64,000 nucleotides of DNA, from positions 124,001-188,000 of the forward strand of contig CAVXVR010000009.1 of NCBI GenBank assembly GCA_963765285.1, read 5' to 3'. Made by a program: the position numbers and the translations under genes. Below the pieces are notes generated by a model, which did no database searches, was not told the DNA's origin, and saw only the letters and a list, made by a program, of their open reading frames with translations. Source of the DNA: CAVWZH01 sp963765285 (GTDB lineage Bacteria > Acidobacteriota > Terriglobia > Terriglobales > Acidobacteriaceae). Numbering within the stretch: position 1 is the first letter of the stretch; each line of letters opens with the position of its first letter. Shown here piece after piece: positions 7,333-16,549 of the stretch.

Positions 7333-10310
7333 CTAATTCACCGTAAGCTGCTCGCCCGCCGAGTGTGGTCCCGCGCCGGTCGATGTTCCAGTGACGTTGA
7401 TCGTATACGTGCCAGCCGGAGTTCCACCGCCTCCGCCACCTCCACCTCCACCGCTGCTGCTGCTGCAACTGGGCAGGAAGATCAGGCCGAGTACCAAGCA
7501 GCTTCCGACTACCAGCAGAAACAGCTTTCTTCTGCGCGAGGAAAATCCGGCGCCGAACAAAGCCAAGCCACCGATCGGCAGCCACATGGCGTAGAAGATG
7601 CCGGAACGGCGATGGTCCGTCTTCGCAGAGGAATTCGCTTTCGTGGTAATGGTCAGGGTGGTTGAACCTGGCAAGGTCGAAATGGAAGTGGACCCAAAGG
7701 TACATCCCACGCCTGTCGCGCTAGAGGGTATCGAACAGGAAAGGGTCACAGCTGCATTAAATCCGTTGAGTGGAACCACGGAGACAGTAATCGAGGGGGA
7801 ACTGGCCCCGGCGGTGACGCTCACGCTGGTGGGATCGACGCCGATGGAGAAATCGGCGCCGCTGCTTCCACTGGAAGCGCTGACCTGTGCGACGAAGGCG
7901 TCCGTGGCCCCGCCCCCGTAGGTCCCTTGCTCTGCACTCTTCGCAAGCCCGCTGGTCGAGGTAGTAATCCCAGCCAGGTATGGAACGAAATGTGTTGGGT
8001 CCACCGCACCTATTACGATGGCTCCGCCAAGCGCGGTGTTATTTTCGAAATTTTCATCCCCGGTGCCGCCCAGGTACGACGAATAGATCTCGGTTGCTCC
8101 CGTGGGATCAATTTCGGCAACGAACGCGTCCGAGTTCCCACCTCCGAATGTTCCCTGGAAGGCGTCTACCGTCGGGAAATTTGTCGACAGAGTAGTACCT
8201 GTCACGTAGGCGTTCTCAAGCGGATCGAGGGCAATTGCATTGCCGCTGTCGGCCGTGTTACCCCCTAGGAAAGAGGAGTAGCCCAGCCCCGTGCCTCCAG
8301 AATTGACCTGCGTAACAAATGCCGTAAACAAGCTGTTACCCGCCGGATAAGTGGTCTGAAACGCGCCGGTGGTAACGGGAAAGTCAGTCGAGGTCGTGAA
8401 ACCAGTTATGTACGCGGGGGCCGGATTCAGGGTTGGGTCTGCTGCAAGTCCCGAGGCACCATCGTCGCCACTGCCTCCTAGGTAGGTGGAGTAGGTGAAG
8501 CCGCTCCCAGCCGGATTCACCTTGGTGACGAATGCGTCCTCGGCAGTCTTGCCGGCAGGGCACGAGCCCGGGTTCGGAGGAGGCGTATCGAGGCATTTCT
8601 GAAAACTACCGGTCGTAGTAGTGGCTGCCAGAAGGTCAGTCGACAGCGTGTCCCCGGCCGCAAGAACACTTGGCGCGCCCGCATCCAGCTGGATGCCCGT
8701 GATGAGATCGTCCAGAGTTCCGCCAACGAAAACAGCGTACACACGGGACGCCGATCCCGAACCAGCGGGGTTGATCTTGGCTACGAAACCGTCGAACGCT
8801 CCGGTTTCACCAGCCCCATGGTTTAGGGATCCGGTCGGTGCGGGAAAGTCGCCGGAACTAGTCTCGCCAGCTATGTAGGCATTACCGCCGGTATCGAGCA
8901 CCAAGGCGAATGCGTTGTCGGTGTTGTCTCCTCCAAAGTAGGTGGAGTAGACCCGGGTGCTCCCAGTGGAATCGAGATCAACGAGGAATGCATTACTCGT
9001 GAGATTTGGGCAGTTGGCTGGCACAGCACAATTCGGGCCGCCAAAGACACTCTGAAACGCCGTGCCCACGGTCACGGGAAAGTCGGATGAACTTGTTCCT
9101 CCCGCCACCAAAATATCGCCCGAATTCTGATCGATCGCAATAGCGTTCCCCACATCGCCCCCAGTGCCGCCGAACAGGGTCGTGAACACTATGGCGGTCC
9201 CGTCGCTGCTCAGTTCGGTAACAAATGCGTCAAAACCCCCGCCCGGTCCTATTAGGGTGGGGGTGGGAGACCCAGGAAAGTTCACTGAAGTGGTATCGCC
9301 GGTAATGTAGGCGTTGAGACTGCTGTCGAGCGCAATACCAAAGGCTTCGTCCTGGCCGCTACCTCCAAGATAGGTGGCAAAGTTCAGCGATGGGTCAATC
9401 ACCAGTTCACGGCTGCGATCATAGTTGCCCAGGTTGTAGGCCAACCTGGCCGTGGCTCTTCATCACAAACTTGGCTTCGACTAACTGCCGCACGCCATTG
9501 CTTTCCTGGTATGCCACGGGCTTCTTCATGGTTACGTCGCCGGCGGCAGAGGTCAGCAGCAGATTTCCGGATTCATCCAGCTTCATGCGCTTTGCGCCGG
9601 TGAACTGCAATGCGATCGGCGCGGGGTCAGCCTGAGGAGCTACCAGAAAATCAAATTCGAGTTGCCGCTGTTCGCCGTGGAAAGCCAGATCCACGCCGGG
9701 ATAGACGCTTTGATATTCCACCCGGGCGTATTGCGGAATTTTGGTGTGCCACTTTTTGGGATCGTTGCCGATCAAATAATTGGTCACGCCCGGCAGAAGG
9801 TTCTGACCCGACGATCTGCGGCTGGGGATTGGCGCCGACCATTTCCATGTTGAGCACCGCCACCTGAGTCTTGGCGTGACGCGCGCGCTGCTGCATCACC
9901 TTGTGCCAGCGGGTAAAGCCCATGTAGCGGCGAATCATGGCATCGCGCAGCGGAGAACTGGCACCCGAACTCATGGAGAGCACAGCTTTGTTCGAGGTGA
10001 GAAAGAGCGAATAGCCGTTCCCCCGCGCCACATATTTCACCTGAGGGTCGGTCTGGCCCTGGTTGGCGTCAAACGCCAGTGGCAAGCGGCCGTACGCGTT
10101 CAATACGCGCTGGTGCGAAGCGTCGGTGTTGGCACTGAGGCTTGCGTTCACGAAATGCGGCTTGGCTACACTCGCGGTGGGGTGAGCATCGTGTGGCCGG
10201 ATGGCCGGACCAGCGCTCAGGTACATGGCGCCGGCGGCCAAGGCCAGCAAAACACTCAAACCACAGATTACGGGTAGACTCAGCCTGCCAGCAGGTTGCT
10301 TCGCGGTCAT
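7333..10310 (-). pseudogene. SBBP-repeat beta-propeller exported protein, broken by two frameshifts
   Basis: Three overlapping frames together make one protein of roughly 990 aa. The start is the ATG at 10310 after GGAGGAG, opening a signal peptide (LSLPVICGLSVLLALAAG). An N-terminal module follows (DANQGQTDPQVKYVARGNGY and NYLIGNDPKKWHTKIPQYAR, as in proteins that precede SBBP repeats). Then come about eight SBBP propeller repeats, each with the phrase FATYLGGSGQDEAFGIALD or a variant, an Ig-like segment, membrane-spanning stretches and a Gly10 run. Frame breaks lie near 9800 and 9440; deleting one base at each restores GSELLPGVTNYLIGND and GQV-x-YNLGNYDRSREL. If those are sequence errors the gene is intact. 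Likely a large cell-surface protein of unknown ligand. Confidence 0.8.
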
Positions 10311-10640
10311 AAAACTCCTCCGAGGTTGAAAAGATCGGTTCGAAAAATCGATGAGACTAGGTGGTGCGGTATGGTGGTCACAGTAACTTCGGAAAATGGT
10401 TACTACGCATCCCTTCATCGAGTTGAAGACTTTTTCGGAGTATGGTCTGGAACCCACCCCTTGTCAACGGACTTAGGGAGCACAAACAAGGTTCCCCCTG
10501 CAGGCGAAATGAGCGGCAGCGAGTGCGGTTTTTTGCGAGTTCGTATGAGTGAGCGAAGGGAAAATCGAGACGTGGAATAAAGGTCGCGGAGTGGAGGTTT
10601 CTGCCCGTTCGTTGGTACACTAGATTCCTGCACCAAGTGT
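10311..10640. other. intergenic region, no gene seen
   Basis: About 330 bp between the SBBP gene (transcribed leftward) and tRNA-Lys. Only short overlapping spurious frames are present and none has a ribosome site or protein-like composition. It must hold the SBBP promoter and the tRNA promoter, but I see no convincing -35/-10 pair. Confidence 0.5.
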
Positions 10641-10716
10641 GGGCGCGTAGCTCAGCTGGCAGAGCAATGCCCTTTTAAGGCATGGGTCGATGGTTCGAGT
10701 CCATCCGCGCTCACCA
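10641..10716 (+). tRNA. tRNA-Lys (anticodon UUU)
   Basis: The 76-nt cloverleaf is complete. The acceptor strands GGGCGCG and CGCGCTC pair over 7 bp with one G-U. The D arm is GCTCAGCTGGCAGAGC. The anticodon stem ATGCC/GGCAT encloses loop CTTTTAA with anticodon TTT at 10674-10676. The T arm contains GGTTCGAGTCC, the discriminator is A, and the 3' CCA is encoded. It is followed directly by two tandem units that each contain a copy of its last 24 bases. Confidence 0.97.
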
Positions 10717-10734
10717 TATTTTACTGCGAGTTTA

Positions 10735-10983
10735 GTGCGAGGTCCTTCGGCGAAGCGCCTCAGGATTTCGGCAGCAGGCTCCCAATCGCCGCCGACTGGC
10801 GGCTCATTCACGCCTGCTAAACGCCTCAAGTTCGAGTCCATCCGCGCTCACCATTCTTACCGTGCGAGGTCCTTCGGCGCGAAGCGCCTCAGGATTTCGG
10901 CAGCAGGCTCCCAATCGCCGCCGACTGGCGGCTCATTCACGCCTGCTGAACGCCTCAAGTTCGAGTCCATCCGCGCTCACCAT
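10735..10983 (+). repeat. two tandem ~120 bp units each ending in a copy of the tRNA-Lys 3' end
   Basis: Unit A (10735-10854, 120 bp) and unit B (10862-10983, 122 bp) are nearly identical: unit B has a 2-base insertion in GGCGCGAAGCGCC and one base change. Each unit ends with the same 25 bases that end the tRNA gene plus one (tRNA copy 10693-10717; unit copies 10830-10854 and 10959-10983). Each unit also encodes a perfect hairpin GCCGCC-GACT-GGCGGC and a second small hairpin around GGCG(CG)AAGCGCC. The layout recalls the repeats downstream of E. coli tyrT, which also carry the tRNA tail. No protein coding is likely. Confidence 0.9.
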
Positions 10984-11068
10984 ATCTCTCGAGGTTGTAA
11001 CCCCGGCTTGATTGACGCTGCCAGTGTCCGTCGCACGGCTTCGTCTTACTCGTGATAAGATGTAAGGC

Positions 11069-11314
11069 ATGAAAGACTTGAGTGGTACATTCACATCCAA
11101 GGGCCAACTTGTAGTTCCAGCCGAGCTGCGCCGCAAGCATGGGATTGAAGCGGGGACCAGGGTCAAGTTTTTGGAGGACCAGTTCGGGCGCATTGTTCTG
11201 CAGCCCATCACCGAGGACTACGTCGACCGCGTCATGGGCTGCCTGGCCGATGGCCCCGACCTGCTGGCGCAGTGGGAAAAAGAGCATCGTGAAGAGGGTA
11301 AGCGGAAGCCGTGA
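11069..11314 (+). CDS. vapB: AbrB/MazE-family antitoxin (VapB-type)
   Basis: The 81 aa product has an N-terminal swapped-hairpin AbrB DNA-binding fold, seen as GTFTSKGQLVVPAELRRKHG (residues 6-25) and then GTRVKFLEDQFGRIVLQPI. The acidic/basic C-terminal tail (QWEKEHREEGKRKP) would wrap and block the toxin. The gene overlaps the PIN-domain gene by 4 bp, the classic translationally coupled antitoxin-first order. Such antitoxins usually repress their own promoter with the toxin as co-repressor. It lies 85 bp after the tRNA-Lys tail repeats. Confidence 0.9.
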   Translation: MKDLSGTFTSKGQLVVPAELRRKHGIEAGTRVKFLEDQFGRIVLQPITEDYVDRVMGCLADGPDLLAQWEKEHREEGKRKP

Positions 11315-11715
11315 AAACCTATGTCTTCGATGCCAGCGCGTTGTTTGGATTTCTGCAAAAGAAACCGGCTGCGGACCGGGTGAATGAGCTGCTGAAAGAC
11401 GCCATGCGCGGGCGGATTGAGATCCTGATGTCGGCAGTGAACTATGGGGAAGTCTATGGCGCGGTTCTTCGTGAATATGGAAAGGACCGGGCGGTGGCGA
11501 CCATGAATGCGGTGCATCCTTTGCCCCTCCAGTTGATAGACGCCACGCCGCAGAGAGCCTTTCACGCCGCTGACGTCAAGTCCAGGTACAAGCTCTACTA
11601 TGTCGACAGCTTTGCCGCGGCTCTGGCAATCGAGCACAAAGCCACGCTGGTCACCAGCGACTCTGACTTTCGGCGGCTAGGTCACGGGTTCCCGGTGCTT
11701 TGGTTGAAACCTTGA
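11311..11715 (+). CDS. vapC: PIN-domain ribonuclease toxin (VapC)
   Basis: The 134 aa product is one PIN domain. Visible acidic residues of the metal site are Asp8 in YVFDASALFGF, Glu46 in SAVNYGEVYGAVL, Asp100 in YYVDSFAAALA and Asp117 in VTSDSDFRRLG. VapC toxins are Mg-dependent RNases that usually cut tRNA or rRNA when freed from VapB. Its start overlaps the antitoxin stop by 4 bp. Location just behind a tRNA gene and tRNA-tail repeats is typical of acquired modules, though base composition does not differ obviously from neighbours. Confidence 0.92.
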   Translation: MKTYVFDASALFGFLQKKPAADRVNELLKDAMRGRIEILMSAVNYGEVYGAVLREYGKDRAVATMNAVHPLPLQLIDATPQRAFHAADVKSRYKLYYVDSFAAALAIEHKATLVTSDSDFRRLGHGFPVLWLKP

Positions 11716-11743
11716 AGTGGGTTCGAAGCTGAAGGCAAGATTG

Positions 11744-12376
11744 CTATAGCCAGCCTTTGGTCCGCGCTATGCGGGCCGCCTCCACGCGGTTGGCCGCGCC
11801 GAGTTTGCTGATGGCTTCTGACAGATAATTACGCACCGTGCCTTCGGATAAATTGAGCTGAGACGCGATGTCGCTGCCACCCAAGCCGTCGCCCGCCAGG
11901 CGCAGGACCTGCCGCTCGCGATCGGTGAGCGGATCGGCTTCCACCCAGGCTTCGGCCGCCAATTCCGGATCGATGACCCGTAGGCCGCGGTGCACCCGGC
12001 GCACCGCGTCGGCGAGTTCTTCAGCGCGCATGTCTTTGAGCAGATATGCCGAAGCACCCGCATCGAGCGCCCGCCGCAAATAGCCGGCGCGAGCGAAGGT
12101 GGTGAGGATCATCACCCGGGTTGCGGTGCGGCGGCGTTTGAGTTCGGCGGCCACGTCGAGGCCGGTCATCTCCGGCATTTCGATGTCGGTAATGAACACG
12201 TCCGGCTTCTGGATCAGCACAGCTTGCAGTGCCTCTTTGCCGTTGCGGGCGCGGGCGACGACGGAAACGTCGTTCTCCATTTCGAGCAGGGCGGCGAGCG
12301 CGCCAAGCACCATGCCCTGATCTTCGGCGATGATGACGCGGATCGCCTTGCGGCCGTCTTTGACGCTGGGATTCAC
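11744..12376 (-). CDS. NarL/DesR-type response regulator
   Basis: The 210 aa product has a receiver domain (about residues 10-125), with the phospho-acceptor Asp in KPDVFITDIEMPEMTG, the Thr in VMILTTFARAG and the Lys in AYLLKDMRAEE. A LuxR/GerE helix-turn-helix follows (about 145-205; LTDRERQVLRLAGDGLGGSD and YLSEAISKLGAANRVEA). Its start overlaps the stop of the histidine kinase gene by 4 bp. By analogy to DesR and other exporter-linked pairs, it probably controls the ABC exporter genes just upstream, but its own DNA site is not evident. Confidence 0.93.
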   Translation of the reverse strand: MNPSVKDGRKAIRVIIAEDQGMVLGALAALLEMENDVSVVARARNGKEALQAVLIQKPDVFITDIEMPEMTGLDVAAELKRRRTATRVMILTTFARAGYLRRALDAGASAYLLKDMRAEELADAVRRVHRGLRVIDPELAAEAWVEADPLTDRERQVLRLAGDGLGGSDIASQLNLSEGTVRNYLSEAISKLGAANRVEAARIARTKGWL

Positions 12377-13464
12377 AGTGGGGATTTTTCTCGTGACGAC
12401 GTCAAGGGGAACTGGATCGAGAGCCGAGTCCCTGCGGTGGTGTCGCGCTGCATGGTTCCACCCAAAGCCTCGATTCGTTCGCGCATGCCAAGCAACCCAT
12501 TTCCTTCGATCTGGTTGCCGCCCTGGCCGTCATCTTGAATTTCGAGCAGACAATTTCCGTTGACCGGCGCGAGCCTGAGGGCAAAGTTGCGCGCCTGCGC
12601 GTGGCGCACGACATTGGTGACCGCTTCGCGCACCACCATGGCGATCACGCTTTCCTGCACTGGCGTCAGCGTCACGTCGGCTGCCTCGGATTTGACCGTC
12701 AGTCCGGCGGTTTCGAGCGCCGCCTTGGCGCGCTTCAATTCGGCTTCCAGGCTCTGCGAGCGGTAACCGCGAATGGTGTGGCGGACCTCAGCCAGGGCTT
12801 CACGCGCGGTTCGCTCCACATCGCCAATTTCGTTCTTTGCCCGCTCGGAGTCACGATCGATGAGCTTGCCCGCCAGTTCTGACTTCAAGATGATCACCGA
12901 CAGGGTATGGCCGAGCACGTCGTGCAGATCCCGCGCAATACGTTCGCGTTCCGCGACTTTTGCCAGGTGCTCGATCTCGCTGTGCGCCATTCGCAGCTTG
13001 GCGTCAGCCCGGTTTCGTTCCGCAAAATGAATATCGGCGATGCCCACACCGATCGAAACCACAAAAGTGGTGATCCAGAATTGGTTGGGCAAGTGCAGCA
13101 GCCAGGATTCGAGGCCAACCACAGCCAGCAGCACGCCCAACAGGATGAATGCCGTGCGTGGCTTCTCAACGACAGGCCCAATAAACGCGGCAACGTAAAT
13201 GAAGAAGACCGAAGCCCCCGGGGTGAAAGGCGCGAAGCCTATTCCCAGCAGCGCAATTCCCGCCAGGCAGAGTAACGTCCATTTGCCCTTGCAAGCGAAG
13301 ACACCCGAATAGAAGACCAGGAACACCGCCGTACCCAGCAGCGTTACAAGCCACTCGCGCCGGCTTACGTGATCGAGAATGGGATGGACAAAGAAAAAGC
13401 TCAGGAACACCAGCCACACGTAAGGCAGCCAGCCGTGCTCCCGGCTCTTGAATATCATCGGCAT
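12373..13464 (-). CDS. sensor histidine kinase, DesK family
   Basis: The 363 aa product has five or six N-terminal membrane helices (about residues 10-145). The HisKA_3 dimerisation segment follows, with phospho-acceptor His in RERIARDLHDVLGHTLSVI (about residue 180), and then an HATPase_c domain with N-box VREAVTNVVRHAQARN and G-box NGLLGMRERIEALGGTM. Kinases of this class sense membrane state or antimicrobial stress and phosphorylate NarL-type partners. The partner is encoded with a 4 bp overlap downstream. The ABC-2 exporter encoded upstream is the probable effector. Confidence 0.92.
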   Translation of the reverse strand: MPMIFKSREHGWLPYVWLVFLSFFFVHPILDHVSRREWLVTLLGTAVFLVFYSGVFACKGKWTLLCLAGIALLGIGFAPFTPGASVFFIYVAAFIGPVVEKPRTAFILLGVLLAVVGLESWLLHLPNQFWITTFVVSIGVGIADIHFAERNRADAKLRMAHSEIEHLAKVAERERIARDLHDVLGHTLSVIILKSELAGKLIDRDSERAKNEIGDVERTAREALAEVRHTIRGYRSQSLEAELKRAKAALETAGLTVKSEAADVTLTPVQESVIAMVVREAVTNVVRHAQARNFALRLAPVNGNCLLEIQDDGQGGNQIEGNGLLGMRERIEALGGTMQRDTTAGTRLSIQFPLTSSREKSPL

Positions 13465-13476
13465 GCAAGCTCTAGG

Positions 13477-13653
13477 CTATTCCTTTCCGTGGCCGCGTGT
13501 CAGCCCGGACGCCTTCTGGATGCGTGCCGCCCCATACGCCACCAAGCCCGCCACAGGAAACAGAACCGCCAACAGATCGAGGCGGTTCGACATCAGCAAC
13601 AGTAGCAAACTCGCCAGAACCAGAACCCATCCCGCTGTCTGTTCGCTAGCCAT
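13477..13653 (-). CDS. small two-helix membrane protein
   Basis: The 58 aa product starts at ATG 13653, overlapping the last 8 bases of the ABC permease gene; the frame upstream belongs to the permease region. It contains two hydrophobic stretches (TAGWVLVLASLLLLLM and LLAVLFPVAGLVAYGAA) and a basic tail. It lies between the permease and the histidine kinase gene with only 12 bp to the latter, so it is probably part of the same transcript. A role as an accessory of the exporter or sensor is only inferred from position. Confidence 0.6.
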   Translation of the reverse strand: MASEQTAGWVLVLASLLLLLMSNRLDLLAVLFPVAGLVAYGAARIQKASGLTRGHGKE

Positions 13654-14464
13654 ACATTTTCCCTTCATCGCGCTGAAAGCCGATCCAGGCCACGCCCAGG
13701 CAGACAAGAGTGAATCCGATGAGTACCTGCCAATGAACCGAGTTAGATTCACCTCGTCCCGCACCAATCACTCCCAGCGCGAGTTGGGACAAATGGTAGG
13801 GCGGGAGAAAGACCGCAATTTGCCGGATGATCTTGGGCAGGAACATAAACGGAATCCACAGCCCGGAACAGAACGAAAGAGGGAGGTAGATCATGTTGAC
13901 GGTGGCGGTCACGGAATTGGGCCCGGCAAAATATCCGATCGCCAATCCCATGGCGCAGAAAGGAAGCGATCCGGCGACGAGCGTAGCCAACAGCTTAAGC
14001 GCATCGAGAGGCACAATGCGCACGCCCCCGAGCGCGACTCCGAGCACCAGGAGCAACAGCACGACGATCGTGCTGAAAGTCATGCTCATGACCACCTTGG
14101 CAAAGAAATACGCAAAAGGTGGCATGGGACTGGCACGCTTCAACTGCAACCATCCCAGCCCACGTTCCGTGGCGAGCAGCGCGGCGGTGCCAAAAAGCGA
14201 GGCTCCCATCACGCCGAAAGTGCCGTAAGTGGGGATGAGATATTTGCTCAGGCTCACCCCGGGTATCGCGCCCATCGATTGGCGCCCCATCACCAGGCCG
14301 AACAAGACATAAAACATCAGCGGAAAGAAAATGGTGGAGAGCGAGTAGGCGCGTAATCGAAGGCATTTGAGGAACTCGTATTTCGCTTCCTTGCAGTAGA
14401 TCACGAGGGTGCGACCTAGTGGCCGGGTGAGCGCGGGAGTCGCAAGCACGGTTGCCGTTGCCAT
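13646..14464 (-). CDS. ABC-2 type transporter permease
   Basis: The 272 aa inner-membrane protein has about six transmembrane segments, typical for ABC-2 permeases of antibiotic/lipid exporters. A cytosolic N-terminus (EAKYEFLKCLRLRAYSLSTI) is followed by the first helix and the loop LATERGLGWLQLKRASPMPP that contacts the ATPase. A ribosome site GGAGGAAATAACC precedes the ATG. The ATPase gene ends 2 bp upstream. With the DesK/DesR-type genes downstream this forms a sensor-exporter operon; the substrate is unknown. Confidence 0.9.
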   Translation of the reverse strand: MATATVLATPALTRPLGRTLVIYCKEAKYEFLKCLRLRAYSLSTIFFPLMFYVLFGLVMGRQSMGAIPGVSLSKYLIPTYGTFGVMGASLFGTAALLATERGLGWLQLKRASPMPPFAYFFAKVVMSMTFSTIVVLLLLVLGVALGGVRIVPLDALKLLATLVAGSLPFCAMGLAIGYFAGPNSVTATVNMIYLPLSFCSGLWIPFMFLPKIIRQIAVFLPPYHLSQLALGVIGAGRGESNSVHWQVLIGFTLVCLGVAWIGFQRDEGKMYG

Positions 14465-14466
14465 GG

Positions 14467-15432
14467 TTATTTCCTCCCTGATTCCTGATTGGAGTGGTCG
14501 TGGTCATCCTCGCGGGTCAGAGCCAGAAATGCTTCTTCAAGCCCGGCGCTGGTGATTTCGAGATCGGAGAGGCCACTATCGAGGGCGAAAAGTTCGCGGA
14601 GTACAAGTTCAGCGTTCGCGGTGCGAATCTCCAGTGCGTCGCGGTCCTTGCGAACCTCCAGCACTCCGGAAATCTTGCGCACGGCGCTGAGCTCGAGGCG
14701 GGTGACACAACGGATCCGTTTGCCCGCGGTTTGTGCCTTGATTTCCGCCGGAGTGCCTTCTGCAACGATTGAACCCTGGTTGATCACCACGACGCGGTCC
14801 GCGAGTGCGTCCGCTTCTTCGAGGTAGTGCGTGGTGAGGAGAACGGTCTTTCCGCGGGCCAGCAACTTGCGAATCTCCTCCCACAAGGTCCTTCTGGCTT
14901 CAACATCAAGGCCGACCGTGGGCTCGTCGAGGAACAGCAGGTCGGGGTTACCGCAGAGTGAGAGAGCAAAGAGCACCCGCTGCCGCTGCCCTCCCGAAAG
15001 ATCGCCGAACTTGCGGTCCCGAATGTCTTCCAGGCCGGCTGCCGTCAAGGACGCTTCGAGCGGCAGCGGGTTGAGGTAGTAGCTGGAGAACAGCTCTATG
15101 TGCTCGCGAACCCGTAAGGTTTCCGGGACTCTGGCCACCTGAAGCATTGCCCCGATCCGCAGTCGCACATCGGGATGAAAGGGATCGCCTCCGAACACGC
15201 TCACGTTTCCCGAGGCGGGCTTGGCCAATCCCAGAAGGAGCCGGACTGCCGTGGTTTTTCCGGCGCCGTTTGGTCCAAGCAGGGCCAATAGTTCTCCTGC
15301 GCGGAGGTCCAGGTTCACGTCTCTCAGAGCTTGCACGGAGCCGTAATTCTTGCTTACGCCTGCGAGCCGTGCCACGACCGGCGTGACGTTGGTATTCTCA
15401 GCCTCGATTCGCTCTGGTAGGGTTGCGATCAT
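14467..15432 (-). CDS. ABC transporter ATP-binding protein
   Basis: The frame is open from 15528, but the ATG at 15432 follows AAGGAG with ideal 6-base spacing, so I use it (321 aa). Walker A is LLGPNGAGKTTAVRLL, the signature is LSGGQRQRVLFALSL, Walker B is DLLFLDEPTVGLD, and the H-loop is LLTTHYLEEAD. The C-terminal ~90 residues form the accessory domain common in drug/lipid exporter ATPases (KTVLLTTHY then GKRIRCVTRLELSAV). It powers the ABC-2 permease encoded 2 bp downstream. The gene heads the minus-strand operon and is divergent from the PP2C gene. Confidence 0.93.
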   Translation of the reverse strand: MIATLPERIEAENTNVTPVVARLAGVSKNYGSVQALRDVNLDLRAGELLALLGPNGAGKTTAVRLLLGLAKPASGNVSVFGGDPFHPDVRLRIGAMLQVARVPETLRVREHIELFSSYYLNPLPLEASLTAAGLEDIRDRKFGDLSGGQRQRVLFALSLCGNPDLLFLDEPTVGLDVEARRTLWEEIRKLLARGKTVLLTTHYLEEADALADRVVVINQGSIVAEGTPAEIKAQTAGKRIRCVTRLELSAVRKISGVLEVRKDRDALEIRTANAELVLRELFALDSGLSDLEITSAGLEEAFLALTREDDHDHSNQESGRK

Positions 15433-15604
15433 CTCCAGCTCCTTGGCAGGCTTCCGTTGAACCGAATCTATAGTCGGACAGTTGGCACAACGGCGGAAGT
15501 GGAGATCATCATCAGACGGCGATGACAAATGTCATGCGGTGGGTCCGTCACCTGGCTCGGCAGGACAAGAAAAGGCCGCCGCTTCTGTATAATGCCCCCT
15601 CGGT

Positions 15605-16381
15605 ATGCAGATTCGTCCCGGGATCAAGTTGGCGAGCCTCAGCGACATCGGATGCCAGCGAGAAAATAACGAAGATAACTACGCGTATTGGGAAGCGGCC
15701 AGCGACGAAGAGTTCAAGCGTAAAGGCCGGCTTGCCGTCGTGGCCGATGGTATGGGTGGTTACGAAGGCGGGCAAGAGGCCAGCCGGCTCGCCGTTGAAG
15801 CTGTCGAGGAGGTCTATGCCAATGCCGTGGAAGGAGATCCGCAGGTTTGGCTACTGGCCGGATTTCAGTCGGCGCATCAGCGCATCCAGGCGGAGGCCAG
15901 TCTCCGGCCTATGCTCGCCGGCATGGGTACGACCTGCACCGCGGTGGCCTTGCTCAACCATCTGCTCTACTTTGCCCACCTGGGCGATAGCCGCCTCTAT
16001 CTGGTGCGAGGCGATTCGATCACCCGGCTTACCCGCGATCACTCTTACGTCAGCCGCCTGGTGGAAAATGGACTTATCCGTGCGGATGAGGCCGAATCTC
16101 ATCCTCAAAGACACATTCTGACTGCGGCCCTGGGCGCTGGGATGACGATTACCCCCGATCAACCCGAACATCCTATCGAACTACAGGATGGAGACGTGCT
16201 GGTGCTGTGCACAGACGGATTTTGGGGCCTGCTCAAAGAGTCAGAAGTGCTTCAGGCCGTTGCAGAAAGGGAAGCCGACGATGCCTGCAAGTATCTGGTA
16301 GAGACTGCGAAACAGCGCGGCGGCCCGGACAACATAACGGTGCAGCTTCTGCGCATTGAGCCCAACCGGAACGGGCGATAA
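15605..16381 (+). CDS. PP2C-family serine/threonine phosphatase
   Basis: The 258 aa cytosolic enzyme has the full bacterial PP2C (PrpC/Stp) motif series: SLSDIGCQRENNEDNYAYW (residues 11-29), VVADGMGGYEGG (45-56), LYFAHLGDSRLYLVR (about 119-133), VLCTDGFWGLLKESEV (about 200) and GGPDNITVQLLRIE near the end. The Asp residues in these motifs bind the two or three catalytic metal ions. Such enzymes reverse Hanks-type kinase phosphorylation; no kinase gene is in the window. It is expressed away from the ABC operon across a 170 bp divergent gap. Confidence 0.93.
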   Translation: MQIRPGIKLASLSDIGCQRENNEDNYAYWEAASDEEFKRKGRLAVVADGMGGYEGGQEASRLAVEAVEEVYANAVEGDPQVWLLAGFQSAHQRIQAEASLRPMLAGMGTTCTAVALLNHLLYFAHLGDSRLYLVRGDSITRLTRDHSYVSRLVENGLIRADEAESHPQRHILTAALGAGMTITPDQPEHPIELQDGDVLVLCTDGFWGLLKESEVLQAVAEREADDACKYLVETAKQRGGPDNITVQLLRIEPNRNGR

Positions 16382-16549
16382 ACCAAGCCCGCCCCCCTGC
16401 GGACGGTACAAACTCGTGAACAGAATGTGAAACTTGCTGCGGCCCGGACCAGTGAGGCCTCCGCGCCGAAAATCTAAGTTACAGAAAAAGAATAAGTTAT
16501 TCCGCCCTCTCGGACTACAAAAGTGGCGATGGAATTGCCATGTCCATAA

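Noticed and set aside
10690..11055. 121 aa protein across the tRNA-tail repeats
   Set aside because: The frame is created by the tandem units and includes tRNA sequence; repeat-derived and not protein-like.
13448..14356. 302 aa plus-strand frame opposite the ABC permease
   Set aside because: Antisense to a clear ABC-2 permease; composition (many His, Gln, Arg) is that of a shadow frame.
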